A stretch of DNA of 64,000 bases, taken from positions 39,773 to 103,772 of the forward strand of contig CAJUKN010000001.1 of assembly GCA_910587485.1 (NCBI GenBank), given 5' to 3'. Made by a program: the position numbers and the translations under genes. A model generated the notes under the pieces. It searched no databases, was not told where the DNA came from, and was given only the letters and a program-made list of their open reading frames with translations. Source of the stretch: an uncultured Lachnospira sp. Its GTDB lineage: Bacteria > Bacillota > Clostridia > Lachnospirales > Lachnospiraceae. This document shows positions 1 through 8,067 of the stretch, piece by piece (the stretch's first letter is position 1; every line of letters begins with the position of its first letter).

Positions 1-58
1 ATACTGGGAATCTTTTATCAAAAAAGATGATTTATTATAAATAAAATAAGGAGAATAT

Positions 59-352
59 ATGGATTCTTGCTGCAACAGAAAAAAAGAGAGAACAGATAAA
101 GAGTATAAAGCACTTATTAATAGGCTTAATAGAATAGAAGGTCAGATACGAGGGATTCGCGGCATGGTTGAAAAAGATGCTTATTGTATTGATATTTTAA
201 CACAAGTGGCGGCTGTCAGTGCAGCACTCAGCGGGTTTAGCAAAGAATTGTTAGCAAATCATATAAAAACATGTGTAATGAATGATATCAAAGAAGGCAA
301 TGAAGAAACAATTGATGAGCTTTTAGAAGTGTTAAAAAAATTAATGAAGTAA
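59..352 (+). CDS. csoR: CsoR-family copper-sensing repressor
   Basis: A 97-residue protein of the CsoR/DUF156 family: small all-helical DNA-binding repressors that leave the operator when they bind Cu(I). The metal-ligand set of copper sensors is visible as Cys43, His68 and Cys72 (motifs DAYCID and NHIKTC). An extra Cys4-Cys5 pair lies at the N terminus. The start has an AAGGAGA ribosome site ending about 3 bases upstream. It lies 128 bases before copA on the same strand, so it is probably autoregulated together with copA. The operator must lie upstream of the window edge or in the 58 bases shown; I could not identify it. Family assignment is firm; copper rather than nickel or sulfide specificity follows from the ligands and the neighbour. 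Confidence 0.93.
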   Translation: MDSCCNRKKERTDKEYKALINRLNRIEGQIRGIRGMVEKDAYCIDILTQVAAVSAALSGFSKELLANHIKTCVMNDIKEGNEETIDELLEVLKKLMK

Positions 353-360
353 GTTGTTAC

Positions 361-480
361 CTATTTGTGTTGAAGCGTCGCAAATGGGGTTTAATACGAT
401 AATAGAAATTGATTTTGCAGCTACTTTAGCAGTTTTTCTATTGCGTAATTTCTATACTGCGCTTCAGAATGGATGGAATT
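361..480 (+). promoter_or_regulatory. Structured 5' leader of copA, class A (pseudoknot-type repeat)
   Basis: The element fills the csoR-copA gap. Arm ATTTGTG (363-369) pairs with CGCAAAT (379-385), with one G-U. The loop TGAAGCG (371-377) is complementary to CGCTTCA (460-466), which ends 4 bases before the SD. Between them is an extendable stem, AATAGAAA with TTTCTATT. The same plan with changed bases precedes tpiA at 46429. The ATG at 469 lies inside the SD region, so translation most likely starts at 481. Confidence 0.6.
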
Positions 481-3153
481 ATGGAACAATATCAAGTAAC
501 TGGTATGAGTTGTGCAGCATGTAGTGCCAGAGTGGAAAAAGCAGTAAATAAAGTAGCTGGTGTAACTGCATGTTCAGTAAATCTTCTTACCAATTCAATG
601 GGCGTGGAGGGAAGCGCAAAACCTTTTGATATTATTAAAGCAGTAGAAGATGCAGGTTATGGTGCATCAGTAAAAACAAAAGATTCAACAAAAAATAATG
701 AGGCAGATTCCCCAATGGACTATGCTGCACAAGAAGAAGCATTGCAGGATAAAGAAACACCAAAATTAAAAAAGAGATTTCTTTTTTCAGTTGCTTTTTT
801 ATTGATATTAATGTATTTTTCTATGGGACATATGATGTGGAACTGGCCTGCACCAGCCTTTTTTGCACAGAATCATATCGCTATGGGCTTGTTGCAGATG
901 TTGCTTACTATTATTGTAATGATTATCAATCAAAAATTTTTTGTAAGTGGTGTTAAAGGATTAATACATCGAGCGCCTAATATGGATACGTTGGTTGCAT
1001 TAGGTGCAGGTGCCGCCTTTATATATAGTACATTTGCATTATTTATGATGACCGATGCACAGGTAAAGGGCAACACAGCTCTTGTAATGGAATATATGCA
1101 CGAGTTTTATTTTGAATCTGCAGCCATGATTTTAACATTGATTACTGTTGGAAAAATGTTGGAAGCAAAATCAAAAGGAAGAACAACGGATGCCTTAAAA
1201 AGTTTGATGAAATTAGCACCTAAGACAGCAGTTGTCATAAAGGATGGGCAGGAAGTTACGATTTCTGTAAGTGAAGTGTTTGCAGGAGATGAATTTATTG
1301 TAAGACCGGGAGGGAATATTCCCGTTGATGGTATTGTGGTTGATGGTATAAGTGCTGTCAATGAGTCTGCTCTTACAGGTGAAAGTATACCTGTGGATAA
1401 GCAAAAAGGAGACCGAGTTTATGCGGGAACAATTAATCAATCTGGTTTTATTCGCTGTCAGGCAGTTAATGTTGGCAAAGATACAACGCTTGCTCAAATT
1501 ATACAGATGGTAAGCGATGCGACAGCGACAAAGGCACCTATTGCAAAGGTGGCAGATAAAGTGTCTGGTATCTTTGTGCCAATGGTTATTGTAATAGCCA
1601 TGGTGACTATTTTAATATGGCTTGTATCAGGAGCAGCTTTTGGATATGCACTGGCAAGGGGAATCTCTGTTTTGGTGATAAGCTGTCCATGTGCTTTGGG
1701 GCTTGCAACACCTGTAGCGGTCATGGTTGGCAATGGCGTTGGAGCAAGGAATGGGATTTTATTTAAGACGGCTGTTTCTTTGGAAGAAACAGGAAAAGTC
1801 GGTGTTGTTGTTTTAGATAAAACGGGTACGATTACAAAAGGAGAACCAAAAGTTACCAATATTATTCCTTATTGTACAAAAACACAAGAACAAGAAAGCA
1901 AAGACATGCTGGTTAAAATGGCATATTTATTAGAGCAAAAAAGTGAGCATCCATTGTCAAAAGCCATTGTGGAATATGGCAATACAAAAAATATTTCATT
2001 GGAGGAAGTACAAGATTTTAAGGCGGTTGCGGGAAATGGCTTACAGGCTGTGTACAAGGGAAAACAAGTTGTTGGAGGCAATTCTTTATTTGTAAGTAAA
2101 CATGTTGCCATTTCAGAAAAAGTAAAAAATTATGCAGATATACTGGCACAAAATGGAAAGACACCATTATATTTTGCCTATGATAAGAAGCTTTTAGGTA
2201 TTATTGCAGTTGCTGATGTAATGAAACAGGAAAGCCCACAAGCAGTAGAAGCTTTAAAAAATATGGGAATTGAAGTGGTGATGCTGACGGGAGATAATAA
2301 AAAGACAGCCAATGCCATTGGCAGACAGGTTGGCGTAGATAAGGTGATTGCAGGGGTGCTTCCAGATGGAAAAGAAAATGCAATAAAAGATTTAAAAAAA
2401 CGTGGTAAAGTAGCAATGGTTGGCGATGGAATTAATGATGCGCCTGCATTGATTCAGGCAGACATGGGGATTGCTATTGGTGCTGGAGCAGATGTTGCCA
2501 TTGATGCTGCTGATGTGATATTAATGAAAAGCCGATTGACTGATGTTGTTACTGCAATTAAACTTAGTAAGGCGACATTAAGAAATATCCATGAAAATTT
2601 ATTTTGGGCGTTTTTTTATAATATTATTGGGATACCTCTTGCAGCGGGACTTTGGATACCAATATTTGGCTGGGAACTCAATCCTATGTTTGGTGCAGCA
2701 GCGATGAGTTTATCAAGCTTTTGCGTTGTGACCAATGCGCTGCGTCTTAATTTTTTTAAATCGTTTTATAAGACACAAAATGCAATATCGTCAGACCCAA
2801 TAGAGGTGAAAGAGCATGATTTTATTGAGATAGAAAATTCATTGTCAGAAAATAATAGAACAATGGGTGAATTATATTTTGTAGAAAACAAAAAACAATA
2901 TGGTTCGCAAATGGACGATATGTTTAATAAAAAGGAGGTTATTATGGAAAAAACAATTACAATTAAAGGAATGATGTGTGAACACTGTGAGGCAAGAGTA
3001 AAGAAAGTGCTTGAGAAGTTAGAGCAGGTAAATGAAGCAAAGGTAAGCCATGTTGATGGAAAAGCAGTTGTCTCTTTAAATGCAGATATCGACAATGATA
3101 TTATAAAAAATGCGATTGAAGAACAAGATTATACCGTTGTCGATATTTGTTAA
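481..3153 (+). CDS. copA: Copper-exporting P1B-type ATPase with N- and C-terminal HMA domains
   Basis: A membrane ATPase that pumps Cu(I) out of the cytoplasm. The 890 residues contain an N-terminal heavy-metal domain (GMSCAAC, Cys11 and Cys14), paired membrane helices, the actuator TGES motif, the CPC metal site (SCPCALGLATP, about residue 400), the phosphorylation motif DKTGT (Asp about 446), the HP motif (SEHPLSK) and the hinge GDGINDAP. Unusually, after the last membrane helices a linker of about 65 residues leads to a second HMA domain at the C terminus (GMMCEHCEAR, residues 822-890), resembling a free CopZ chaperone. An SD and ATG inside the gene (2944) could also yield that domain alone. 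The start at 481 is preferred over 469 because 469 overlaps the SD. It forms an operon with csoR. Confidence 0.93.
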   Translation: MEQYQVTGMSCAACSARVEKAVNKVAGVTACSVNLLTNSMGVEGSAKPFDIIKAVEDAGYGASVKTKDSTKNNEADSPMDYAAQEEALQDKETPKLKKRFLFSVAFLLILMYFSMGHMMWNWPAPAFFAQNHIAMGLLQMLLTIIVMIINQKFFVSGVKGLIHRAPNMDTLVALGAGAAFIYSTFALFMMTDAQVKGNTALVMEYMHEFYFESAAMILTLITVGKMLEAKSKGRTTDALKSLMKLAPKTAVVIKDGQEVTISVSEVFAGDEFIVRPGGNIPVDGIVVDGISAVNESALTGESIPVDKQKGDRVYAGTINQSGFIRCQAVNVGKDTTLAQIIQMVSDATATKAPIAKVADKVSGIFVPMVIVIAMVTILIWLVSGAAFGYALARGISVLVISCPCALGLATPVAVMVGNGVGARNGILFKTAVSLEETGKVGVVVLDKTGTITKGEPKVTNIIPYCTKTQEQESKDMLVKMAYLLEQKSEHPLSKAIVEYGNTKNISLEEVQDFKAVAGNGLQAVYKGKQVVGGNSLFVSKHVAISEKVKNYADILAQNGKTPLYFAYDKKLLGIIAVADVMKQESPQAVEALKNMGIEVVMLTGDNKKTANAIGRQVGVDKVIAGVLPDGKENAIKDLKKRGKVAMVGDGINDAPALIQADMGIAIGAGADVAIDAADVILMKSRLTDVVTAIKLSKATLRNIHENLFWAFFYNIIGIPLAAGLWIPIFGWELNPMFGAAAMSLSSFCVVTNALRLNFFKSFYKTQNAISSDPIEVKEHDFIEIENSLSENNRTMGELYFVENKKQYGSQMDDMFNKKEVIMEKTITIKGMMCEHCEARVKKVLEKLEQVNEAKVSHVDGKAVVSLNADIDNDIIKNAIEEQDYTVVDIC
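2931..2946 (+). promoter_or_regulatory. Internal SD and start codon for a CopZ-like chaperone within copA
   Basis: A strong AAAGGAGGT sequence is followed by TTATT and an in-frame ATG at 2944. The 69-residue product to 3153 would begin MEKTITIKGMMCEHC, exactly as a stand-alone copper chaperone does. It looks like a former copZ ribosome site kept after fusion to copA, or a deliberate second start. Expression from it is inferred only. Confidence 0.5.
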
Positions 3154-3155
3154 AA

Positions 3156-4640
3156 TCAATAAAGAATTGTCCTGCACAATAATTCTATAGTTGTGCTTAT
3201 ATTTTCTGAACTTAAAGCGGAGTAATTAATAACAATTATTCCGTTTTTTGCATAGATGGAATTTTCATAATAATCAGAAAGACAAGATAGTTTTAAACCA
3301 TTTTTGCAAGCACATTCTATTAGTTGTTTATCAGACAAATTTGTATTTATTTTTATTAGAAAATGAATCCCCGAATCTGCCTTGTCAATCACTATTTTAT
3401 CCGCTATAGGGCTATGTTCTAATGCATTGATAAATTGATTTCGCTGCTTTCTATAATAAAGTCTCATTCGGTTTATATGTTTTTCAAAATGCCCCGTTTC
3501 TATAAAACGAGCCAATGTGTACTGTTCAAAATTTGATACAGTACAAGAATAAAAACCTAATTTTTTGTTAAAAAGATTTAAAAGGTTGATTGGTAAAATC
3601 ATATAACTAATTCGTATCGTTGGTGTCAATGATTTTGTAAAGGTATTGATATAGACAACACGTCCTGTTTTATCAATACTTTGCATGGAAGGAATGGGCT
3701 TCCCTGATAAACGAAACTCACTGTCATAGTCATCTTCAATAATATAGCGGTCTTTGTCATTCATTGCCCAAGATAAAAGTTCATAACGTCTTTTAATGCT
3801 AGTGACAACACCTGTTGGAAAATGGTGTGAGGGTGATATATGTATAATATTGGCTTCACTCTTATAAAGGGCATGGATATCAATACCTTGTTCGTCCATT
3901 ATAATGGATTTACATGGAACATCATTGCTTTTATAAATCTTTCTTATTTTGCTGTAGCAAGGTTCTTCCATAGCAAAAGTATGGTTTCGTCCTAAAAGCT
4001 GTATAATAAGTCCATAGAGATATTCCGTTCCAGCACCGATAATAATTTGTTCTGGATACACATTCATTCCACGAAAATCTCTTAAATGGTGGCTGATTGC
4101 ACATCTTAAACCATAAATTCCGCCAGAAGGAGAGGATTGTAACAAGGCATCGCTTTGATTTGTTATCACTTCACGAAGATATTTTGACCAAGTATAAAAA
4201 GGAAACATGGCAGCAGGTGTTTTGTTTGATGTTAAATCAATCGTATAGGGTTGGTGCATGTTATCATTTGAAGGAAGTATATCTTGTGTAATCGTGCATC
4301 TGTTGTTTGGTATTATTGTATTATAATGTTTATGAATATCATTAGCAGAATTTTGAACAGTATTTGAAGCTTGAAGTGGGTGTAAGGCTTCAATAATTGT
4401 TATATCAGCCACATAATACCCTTTTTTGGCAACTGAATAAATATATCCTTCTGCAATTAATTGTTCATAGGCATTTTCAACAGTGATGGTACTGATTCCA
4501 AGATTTTTAGCAAAAGACCTTTTAGAAGGCAGTTTTTCACCAGATGAAATAACACCATTTATAATGTCCGTTTTAATACAGTGATACAGATATTCATATA
4601 AACTTTGAGAACCAATATTTTCAAATGAATATGTAAGCAT
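3156..4640 (-). CDS. MocR/PdxR-type GntR regulator with aminotransferase-like domain
   Basis: A protein of 494 residues. Residues about 8-75 form a GntR winged helix (LPSKRSFAKNLGISTITVENAYEQL). The rest is a fold-type I PLP domain like an aminotransferase, with the lysine region in the stretch NTFTKSLTPTIRISYM and an IEDDYDSEFR motif typical of MocR proteins. MocR proteins bind PLP and often control vitamin B6 or amino-acid genes; the target here is not evident. I chose the ATG at 4640 rather than 4652. The upstream ATG overlaps the GAGGA ribosome site, and all related leaders in this window place the start 5-7 bases after that motif. It is convergent with copA, with only two bases between the stop codons. 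Confidence 0.85.
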   Translation of the reverse strand: MLTYSFENIGSQSLYEYLYHCIKTDIINGVISSGEKLPSKRSFAKNLGISTITVENAYEQLIAEGYIYSVAKKGYYVADITIIEALHPLQASNTVQNSANDIHKHYNTIIPNNRCTITQDILPSNDNMHQPYTIDLTSNKTPAAMFPFYTWSKYLREVITNQSDALLQSSPSGGIYGLRCAISHHLRDFRGMNVYPEQIIIGAGTEYLYGLIIQLLGRNHTFAMEEPCYSKIRKIYKSNDVPCKSIIMDEQGIDIHALYKSEANIIHISPSHHFPTGVVTSIKRRYELLSWAMNDKDRYIIEDDYDSEFRLSGKPIPSMQSIDKTGRVVYINTFTKSLTPTIRISYMILPINLLNLFNKKLGFYSCTVSNFEQYTLARFIETGHFEKHINRMRLYYRKQRNQFINALEHSPIADKIVIDKADSGIHFLIKINTNLSDKQLIECACKNGLKLSCLSDYYENSIYAKNGIIVINYSALSSENISTTIELLCRTILY

Positions 4641-4726
4641 TTTTTTCCTCATTTCTGTGCTGCGTTTTTGTACAAAGAACTAAAGTTTTTATGGGGTTGT
4701 GGCAAGCAGCACGCAGACACAAATAT
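4641..4726 (-). promoter_or_regulatory. Structured 5' leader of the MocR gene, class B (pseudoknot-type repeat)
   Basis: Read on the minus strand. ATTTGTG (4724-4718) can pair with CACAA (4701-4697). The loop GTGCTGC (4712-4706) is complementary to GCAGCAC (4663-4657), followed by AGAAATGAGGA, with GAGGA as the SD. It has the same layout as the leaders of the DUF5688, gpmI, pstB and pstS genes. Confidence 0.6.
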
Positions 4727-5246
4727 TATGTTTCCTTATATTCTTTAAAAATATTGTAACATTTTTCTTTAATAAAATAAATACAATTTCCAAAATAGAA
4801 TAAAAAAATTACATTTAGTATATTGACATAATAAAAGTAAAGATATATACTCTTTGTATATTAAAGATTTAATATTGATATATATAATTTTATAGTACTA
4901 AAAGTTATAATTCTTTTTCATAGGATTTGCAAATTTATTTTTGCAAGCAATAAAATAAATGTCTATTTTAAGTTAGTCATTGGTTGTCTTAGTATATTGG
5001 CGAATGTTGCTAGGGTAAACTACGTCATAATTTTGCTGTGCATTATGCAATCTATGAATATTTTACAGATATTTTAATCTGTATCCAATATGAGCATATT
5101 AGAATAATATGTTCATCTATGCCATCAGATTATGTGAAATATCATTTTTAAATAGGTATTTTCAAAATAATAGTATGGTTTCATGTTCCTGTTTTAATCA
5201 ATTTCCACTTAATAGTGGTCTATAAAGTATTAACTAATGAGGTATA
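4727..5246. other. AT-rich intergenic stretch without a gene
   Basis: No credible reading frame in either strand. It contains one consensus promoter (4823-4851) and weak hairpins, such as CAGATATTTTAATCTG near 5065. Nothing else was recognised. Confidence 0.5.
4823..4851 (+). promoter_or_regulatory. Consensus sigma-A promoter
   Basis: TTGACA (4823-4828), a 17-base spacer and TATACT (4846-4851). The next gene on this strand starts at 5347, implying a 5' untranslated region of almost 490 bases or an unrecognised small RNA. Confidence 0.6.
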
Positions 5247-5346
5247 AGATTGAAAGTTAAGATTTTCAACAATAAGATTTGTGTCTGTGCGTTGCTTGTC
5301 ACAAATTCGTTATATAAAAAGCAGCGCAGAAATGAGGAATAAAAAT
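5247..5346 (+). promoter_or_regulatory. Structured 5' leader of the DUF5688 gene, class B (pseudoknot-type repeat)
   Basis: A small upstream hairpin (ATTGAAA...TTTTCAA) is followed by ATTTGTG (5277-5283) pairing with CACAAAT (5300-5306). The loop TGCGTTGCTT (5288-5297) is complementary to AAGCAGCGCA (5319-5328), with one G-U. The SD GAGGA follows at 5334. It is closely similar to the gpmI leader. Confidence 0.65.
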
Positions 5347-6258
5347 ATGAATTATTATGATTTTTTAAATAATGTAAAGGAGGGAGTGGCAAAGCTTGCT
5401 GACAAAAAGGATAGTATTACAATAAACCATATTATTAAAAATAATGGTAAAGAATTAGATGGTATTGTAATCATGGAAGAAGGGAGTAAAGTTGCACCTA
5501 CCATTTATGTAAACAATTATTATAAGGATTATGTAAATGGATGCAGTATTGAGACAATATGTGGTGAAATTTATAGTACCCATGTAGAAAATAAGAGTAA
5601 TATAGATATCAATACAGAATTTTTTGAAGATTATAGAAATATCAAAGATAAAATTATATATAAGGTGGTAAATTATGATAAAAATCAAAAGCTTTTAGCT
5701 GATGTACCACATCGAAAAGTACTGGATTTAGCAGTAGTTTATTATTTTATTATTGAACATTGGGACAATATTAGTGCTTCAGCGATGGTACATAATGAAC
5801 ATCTTACAACATGGGAAATTACAGAGGAAGATTTGTATTTAGCTGCAGTAGATAATACACCAGAATTGTTTGAGTGTATTATAAAGCCAATGAGTTCACT
5901 ATTAAATGAGTTTGCTAGAGAATGTCAGGGTACTACAGGGGATAAGTGTATCAATGTATTTAATCGAGATTATGAAATGTATGTAATGACAAATAAAACT
6001 AGGATTAATGGTGCTTCTTGCATTTTTTATGATGGTGTGTTAGAGCATTTTGCAGATTCAATTAATTCGGATGTCTATATATTACCATCTTCTGTACATG
6101 AGGTTATTCTTTTGCCAAAGTCAAAAGGGTTTGACAAAGAAATGCTAAAGAAAATGGTTCGAGAAGTTAATATTGAAGGTGTTTCAGCAGACGAAGTTTT
6201 ATCCGATAATATTTATGAGTATGTAAGAAAAGATGAAGAAATTATTATGCACGTTTGA
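5347..6258 (+). CDS. DUF5688-like protein of unknown function
   Basis: A soluble protein of 303 residues with no signal peptide or membrane helix. The overall pattern (MNYYDFL, the central VPHRKVLDLAVVYYF and the late LPSSVHEVILLP) matches what I recall as DUF5688, a family common in Lachnospiraceae and without known function. The start at 5347 follows a GAGGA site. A frame extending to 5281 only reads through the structured leader and is rejected. It stands alone between the MocR regulator and the tRNA. There are no catalytic motifs I can name. The family name is moderately certain; that it is a real gene is firm. Confidence 0.75.
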   Translation: MNYYDFLNNVKEGVAKLADKKDSITINHIIKNNGKELDGIVIMEEGSKVAPTIYVNNYYKDYVNGCSIETICGEIYSTHVENKSNIDINTEFFEDYRNIKDKIIYKVVNYDKNQKLLADVPHRKVLDLAVVYYFIIEHWDNISASAMVHNEHLTTWEITEEDLYLAAVDNTPELFECIIKPMSSLLNEFARECQGTTGDKCINVFNRDYEMYVMTNKTRINGASCIFYDGVLEHFADSINSDVYILPSSVHEVILLPKSKGFDKEMLKKMVREVNIEGVSADEVLSDNIYEYVRKDEEIIMHV

Positions 6259-6345
6259 TAAAAATTTCATTAAGAATTGTTATCAACTACAAAGTCGTTA
6301 TAAAATCAATAAACTTTTTATCTAGTTTTATAAATCAACATGTTG

Positions 6346-6410
6346 TGAGGGTCATAATGTCAATGTGCTTTTAGTACATTTTATTTTAATTAAAAGCATT
6401 TGACCCTCAA
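6346..6410. terminator. Long inverted repeat, likely bidirectional terminator
   Basis: TGAGGGTCA (6346-6354) pairs with TGACCCTCA (6401-6409), and inside it a second arm GTGCTTTTA pairs with TAAAAGCAT. It lies between the convergent DUF5688 gene and tRNA-Arg and so could end both transcripts. There is no long T run on either side. Confidence 0.5.
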
Positions 6411-6470
6411 ACAGCTTACATAATAAATTTGTAAAAGAAGTTATTTTATTATAAATAATGTTGAGATAAA

Positions 6471-6543
6471 TGTGCATGATGGGAGTTGAACCCACGACTT
6501 TTTGCTCCGGAGGCAAACGCTCTGTCCACTGAGCTACATGCAC
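6471..6543 (-). tRNA. tRNA-Arg (anticodon CCG)
   Basis: A 73-base cloverleaf on the minus strand. The acceptor stem is GTGCATG/CATGCAC with discriminator A at 6471. The D arm is AGCTCAGTGGACAGAGC. The anticodon stem TTTGC/GCAAA has loop CTCCGGA, giving CCG, which reads CGG. The T arm is GTGGGTTCAACTCCCAT. CCA is not encoded. It stands alone rather than in a tRNA cluster. Confidence 0.93.
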
Positions 6544-6600
6544 GAAATATAAAGAAGCGCAAATCCACCATTTGGACTTACGCTTATGATTTCCTTACTA

Positions 6601-6740
6601 GGAAATTATAGTTTAACAGCAAGTTTGTTATGAAAATTTCAAGAGTTGGTTACAACTCTTTTTTATCTTATAGGAAATTATAGCTTAACAGCAAGTTTGT
6701 TATACAAACTTACAAGAGTTTGTTGCAACTCTTTTTTTAC
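6601..6740 (+). repeat. Tandem duplicated hairpin-terminator unit
   Basis: Two copies of about 66 bases with a 72-base period (6601-6664 and 6673-6738). Each begins GGAAATTATAG and holds the hairpin TTAACAGCAAGTTTGTTA. Each ends in an intrinsic terminator, AGAGTTGGTTACAACTCT then T6 in the first and AGAGTT..AACTCT then T7 in the second. Read on the plus strand they resemble two tandem small RNAs. Read on the minus strand each copy contains TATAAT upstream of the tRNA. Function unknown. Confidence 0.6.
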
Positions 6741-6876
6741 TAAACGAATACTATTATATCAAAGAATAGTAAAAAGTCAATCCAATAAATCACAAATTTT
6801 CTTTTTAAATTTTTTCCTTATATTTTTTCGCTATTACTTATCTGTTAATGTATCAATAAAGCCTTGTTGGATTTTT

Positions 6877-7347
6877 TTAAAGATGGATTTTTCCACTAAT
6901 TTGTTCTACAGTGAGCTTTAATACCGTTGTACGCAGCATTACAGATGGATTAAATGAACAGTCTTCTTTATGATAATGTTTCATTAATAAACATAAAGCA
7001 TGATATTTTTCATCCTCAGAAACAATTTCAATTCGACCATATCCGATAACACTTTCATACGCCATAGTACAAGAACAGCCTTCATTAGATATATTAGTAA
7101 CTAAGTTATGTGAGCAATCCATTTCAAAACTGGCGTGATTATCTTTTTTAATCAATTCATATTTTTTCCCTTCGTTTGCTCCATGAAAATATAAAATAAT
7201 TTTTCCATTTTCTGTCTGCATACCAAAATTAAGCGGCAGAATGTATGGATAATCATTATCGTTTAAAGCTAAACGACATACCTCACATTTTTCCATCACT
7301 TGAATTATATCATTTATATTTTGAATCTCTCTATCATGGCGTCTCAT
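6877..7347 (-). CDS. Pyridoxamine 5'-phosphate oxidase-like flavoprotein (NimA-type)
   Basis: A protein of 156 residues with the split-barrel fold of FMN-binding pyridoxamine-phosphate-oxidase relatives, most like the nitroimidazole-resistance (NimA) branch. It has the N-terminal MRRHDREI start, CRLALNDNDYPYILPLNFG as the first barrel strands, and a C-terminal LRTTVLKLTVEQISGK strand. NimA-like proteins bind FMN or heme and reduce small nitro compounds; the natural substrate is unknown. There is an AAAGGAT ribosome site upstream. A single gene, with no operon partner. Confidence 0.85.
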   Translation of the reverse strand: MRRHDREIQNINDIIQVMEKCEVCRLALNDNDYPYILPLNFGMQTENGKIILYFHGANEGKKYELIKKDNHASFEMDCSHNLVTNISNEGCSCTMAYESVIGYGRIEIVSEDEKYHALCLLMKHYHKEDCSFNPSVMLRTTVLKLTVEQISGKIHL

Positions 7348-7686
7348 ATTTTTTCTTTATCCTTTATTCTTTGTTTGATTTATAGATTTATCTGGTAAAA
7401 ATTATATCGCAGATAATTGTAAAAATCAATTATAGTTTGGATAAATAATATAGATTGAAATGATTATTTAGTCATAAGATTTATAAGTCGTTAAAATATA
7501 TTTTTTATTAAATATAGTGCGAAAAATAAATTGTTTCATAAGTTAAATAAAATTGAACGAGTAATTAGAGTCTGTAAAATGCTTGCTACAAAGTTATAAA
7601 AAATCTAAAGATTTTGTGCAAAAATGGGGTTCAATGATTATTTATTGACGGATAAATTAGTATTTAAAAAAAATTTTAAATAGTTA
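7348..7686. other. Intergenic gap with a decayed leader-like copy
   Basis: No gene is visible. At 7570-7628 the sequence follows the class B leader (GTCTG, TGCTTG, ACAAAG, TATAAAAA, TTTTGTGCAAAA in the same order) but lacks the first ATTTGTG arm and the arm next to the SD. It is followed by ATGGGG and no reading frame, so it looks like a relic. Confidence 0.35.
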
Positions 7687-7715
7687 TTGACAGTAAAAAT
7701 GTAGAATTGTATAAT
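7687..7715 (+). promoter_or_regulatory. Consensus sigma-A promoter of the sdpR-sdpI pair
   Basis: TTGACA (7687-7692), a 17-base spacer and TATAAT (7710-7715), 41 bases before the TTG start of the ArsR-type regulator. Confidence 0.75.
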
Positions 7716-7755
7716 CTATTTAAAGAAAATTTGAAATACTTAGGAGAGTGATGGA

Positions 7756-8025
7756 TTGGCAATAAGCGAAATTTTAGCTGCATTGGCAGATGAAACGCGT
7801 AGAAATATTTTATTGAAATTAAAGGAAGGGAAAATTAGTTCAGGTGATTTGGCGATTGAGTTAGGAATGACACCACAAGCATTGTCATATCATTTATCAA
7901 AGTTAAAAAAAGCGGATTTGATTTATGAAACCCATTATAAAAATTTTATATATTATGAGTTGAATTTATCTATTCTTGATGAGGCAATACTTTGGATAAA
8001 CCACTTACGAGGAGGTCAAGAGTAA
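7756..8025 (+). CDS. ArsR-family autorepressor (SdpR-like)
   Basis: An 89-residue winged-helix protein (EILAALADETRRNILLKLKEGKISSGDLA, then the recognition helix MTPQALSYHLSKLKKADLI). It is of the SdpR type: no metal-binding cysteines, and followed by an sdpI gene. In Bacillus subtilis SdpR represses the sdpRI operon until SdpI sequesters it at the membrane on toxin binding. The start codon is TTG at 7756, with AGGAG 9 bases before it. The nearby ATG at 7751 opens a frame that stops after four codons. A perfect promoter lies just upstream, so it is probably expressed strongly unless self-repressed. Confidence 0.85.
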   Translation: MAISEILAALADETRRNILLKLKEGKISSGDLAIELGMTPQALSYHLSKLKKADLIYETHYKNFIYYELNLSILDEAILWINHLRGGQE

Positions 8026-8067
8026 AAAAATTCTTTGTGCAGAAATCAGCACAGAAAGGAGGAAAAA

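Noticed and set aside
1..58. CsoR operator
   Set aside because: No GGGTA-type palindrome recognisable in the 58 bases available; it may lie outside the window.
469..480. Start of copA at 469
   Set aside because: The ATG overlaps the GGATGG ribosome site; by analogy with the tpiA leader the start lies after the site, at 481.
361..480. Known metabolite riboswitch in the copA leader
   Set aside because: The same element precedes genes of copper, glycolysis and phosphate metabolism, so a single ligand tied to one pathway is unlikely, and no known aptamer consensus was recognised.
5281..5346. N-terminal extension of the DUF5688 protein
   Set aside because: These codons are the structured leader shared with gpmI and pstS and are unlike protein sequence.
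6646..6921. Plus-strand frame of 91 codons
   Set aside because: It runs through the tandem terminator units and antisense to a well-supported flavoprotein gene.
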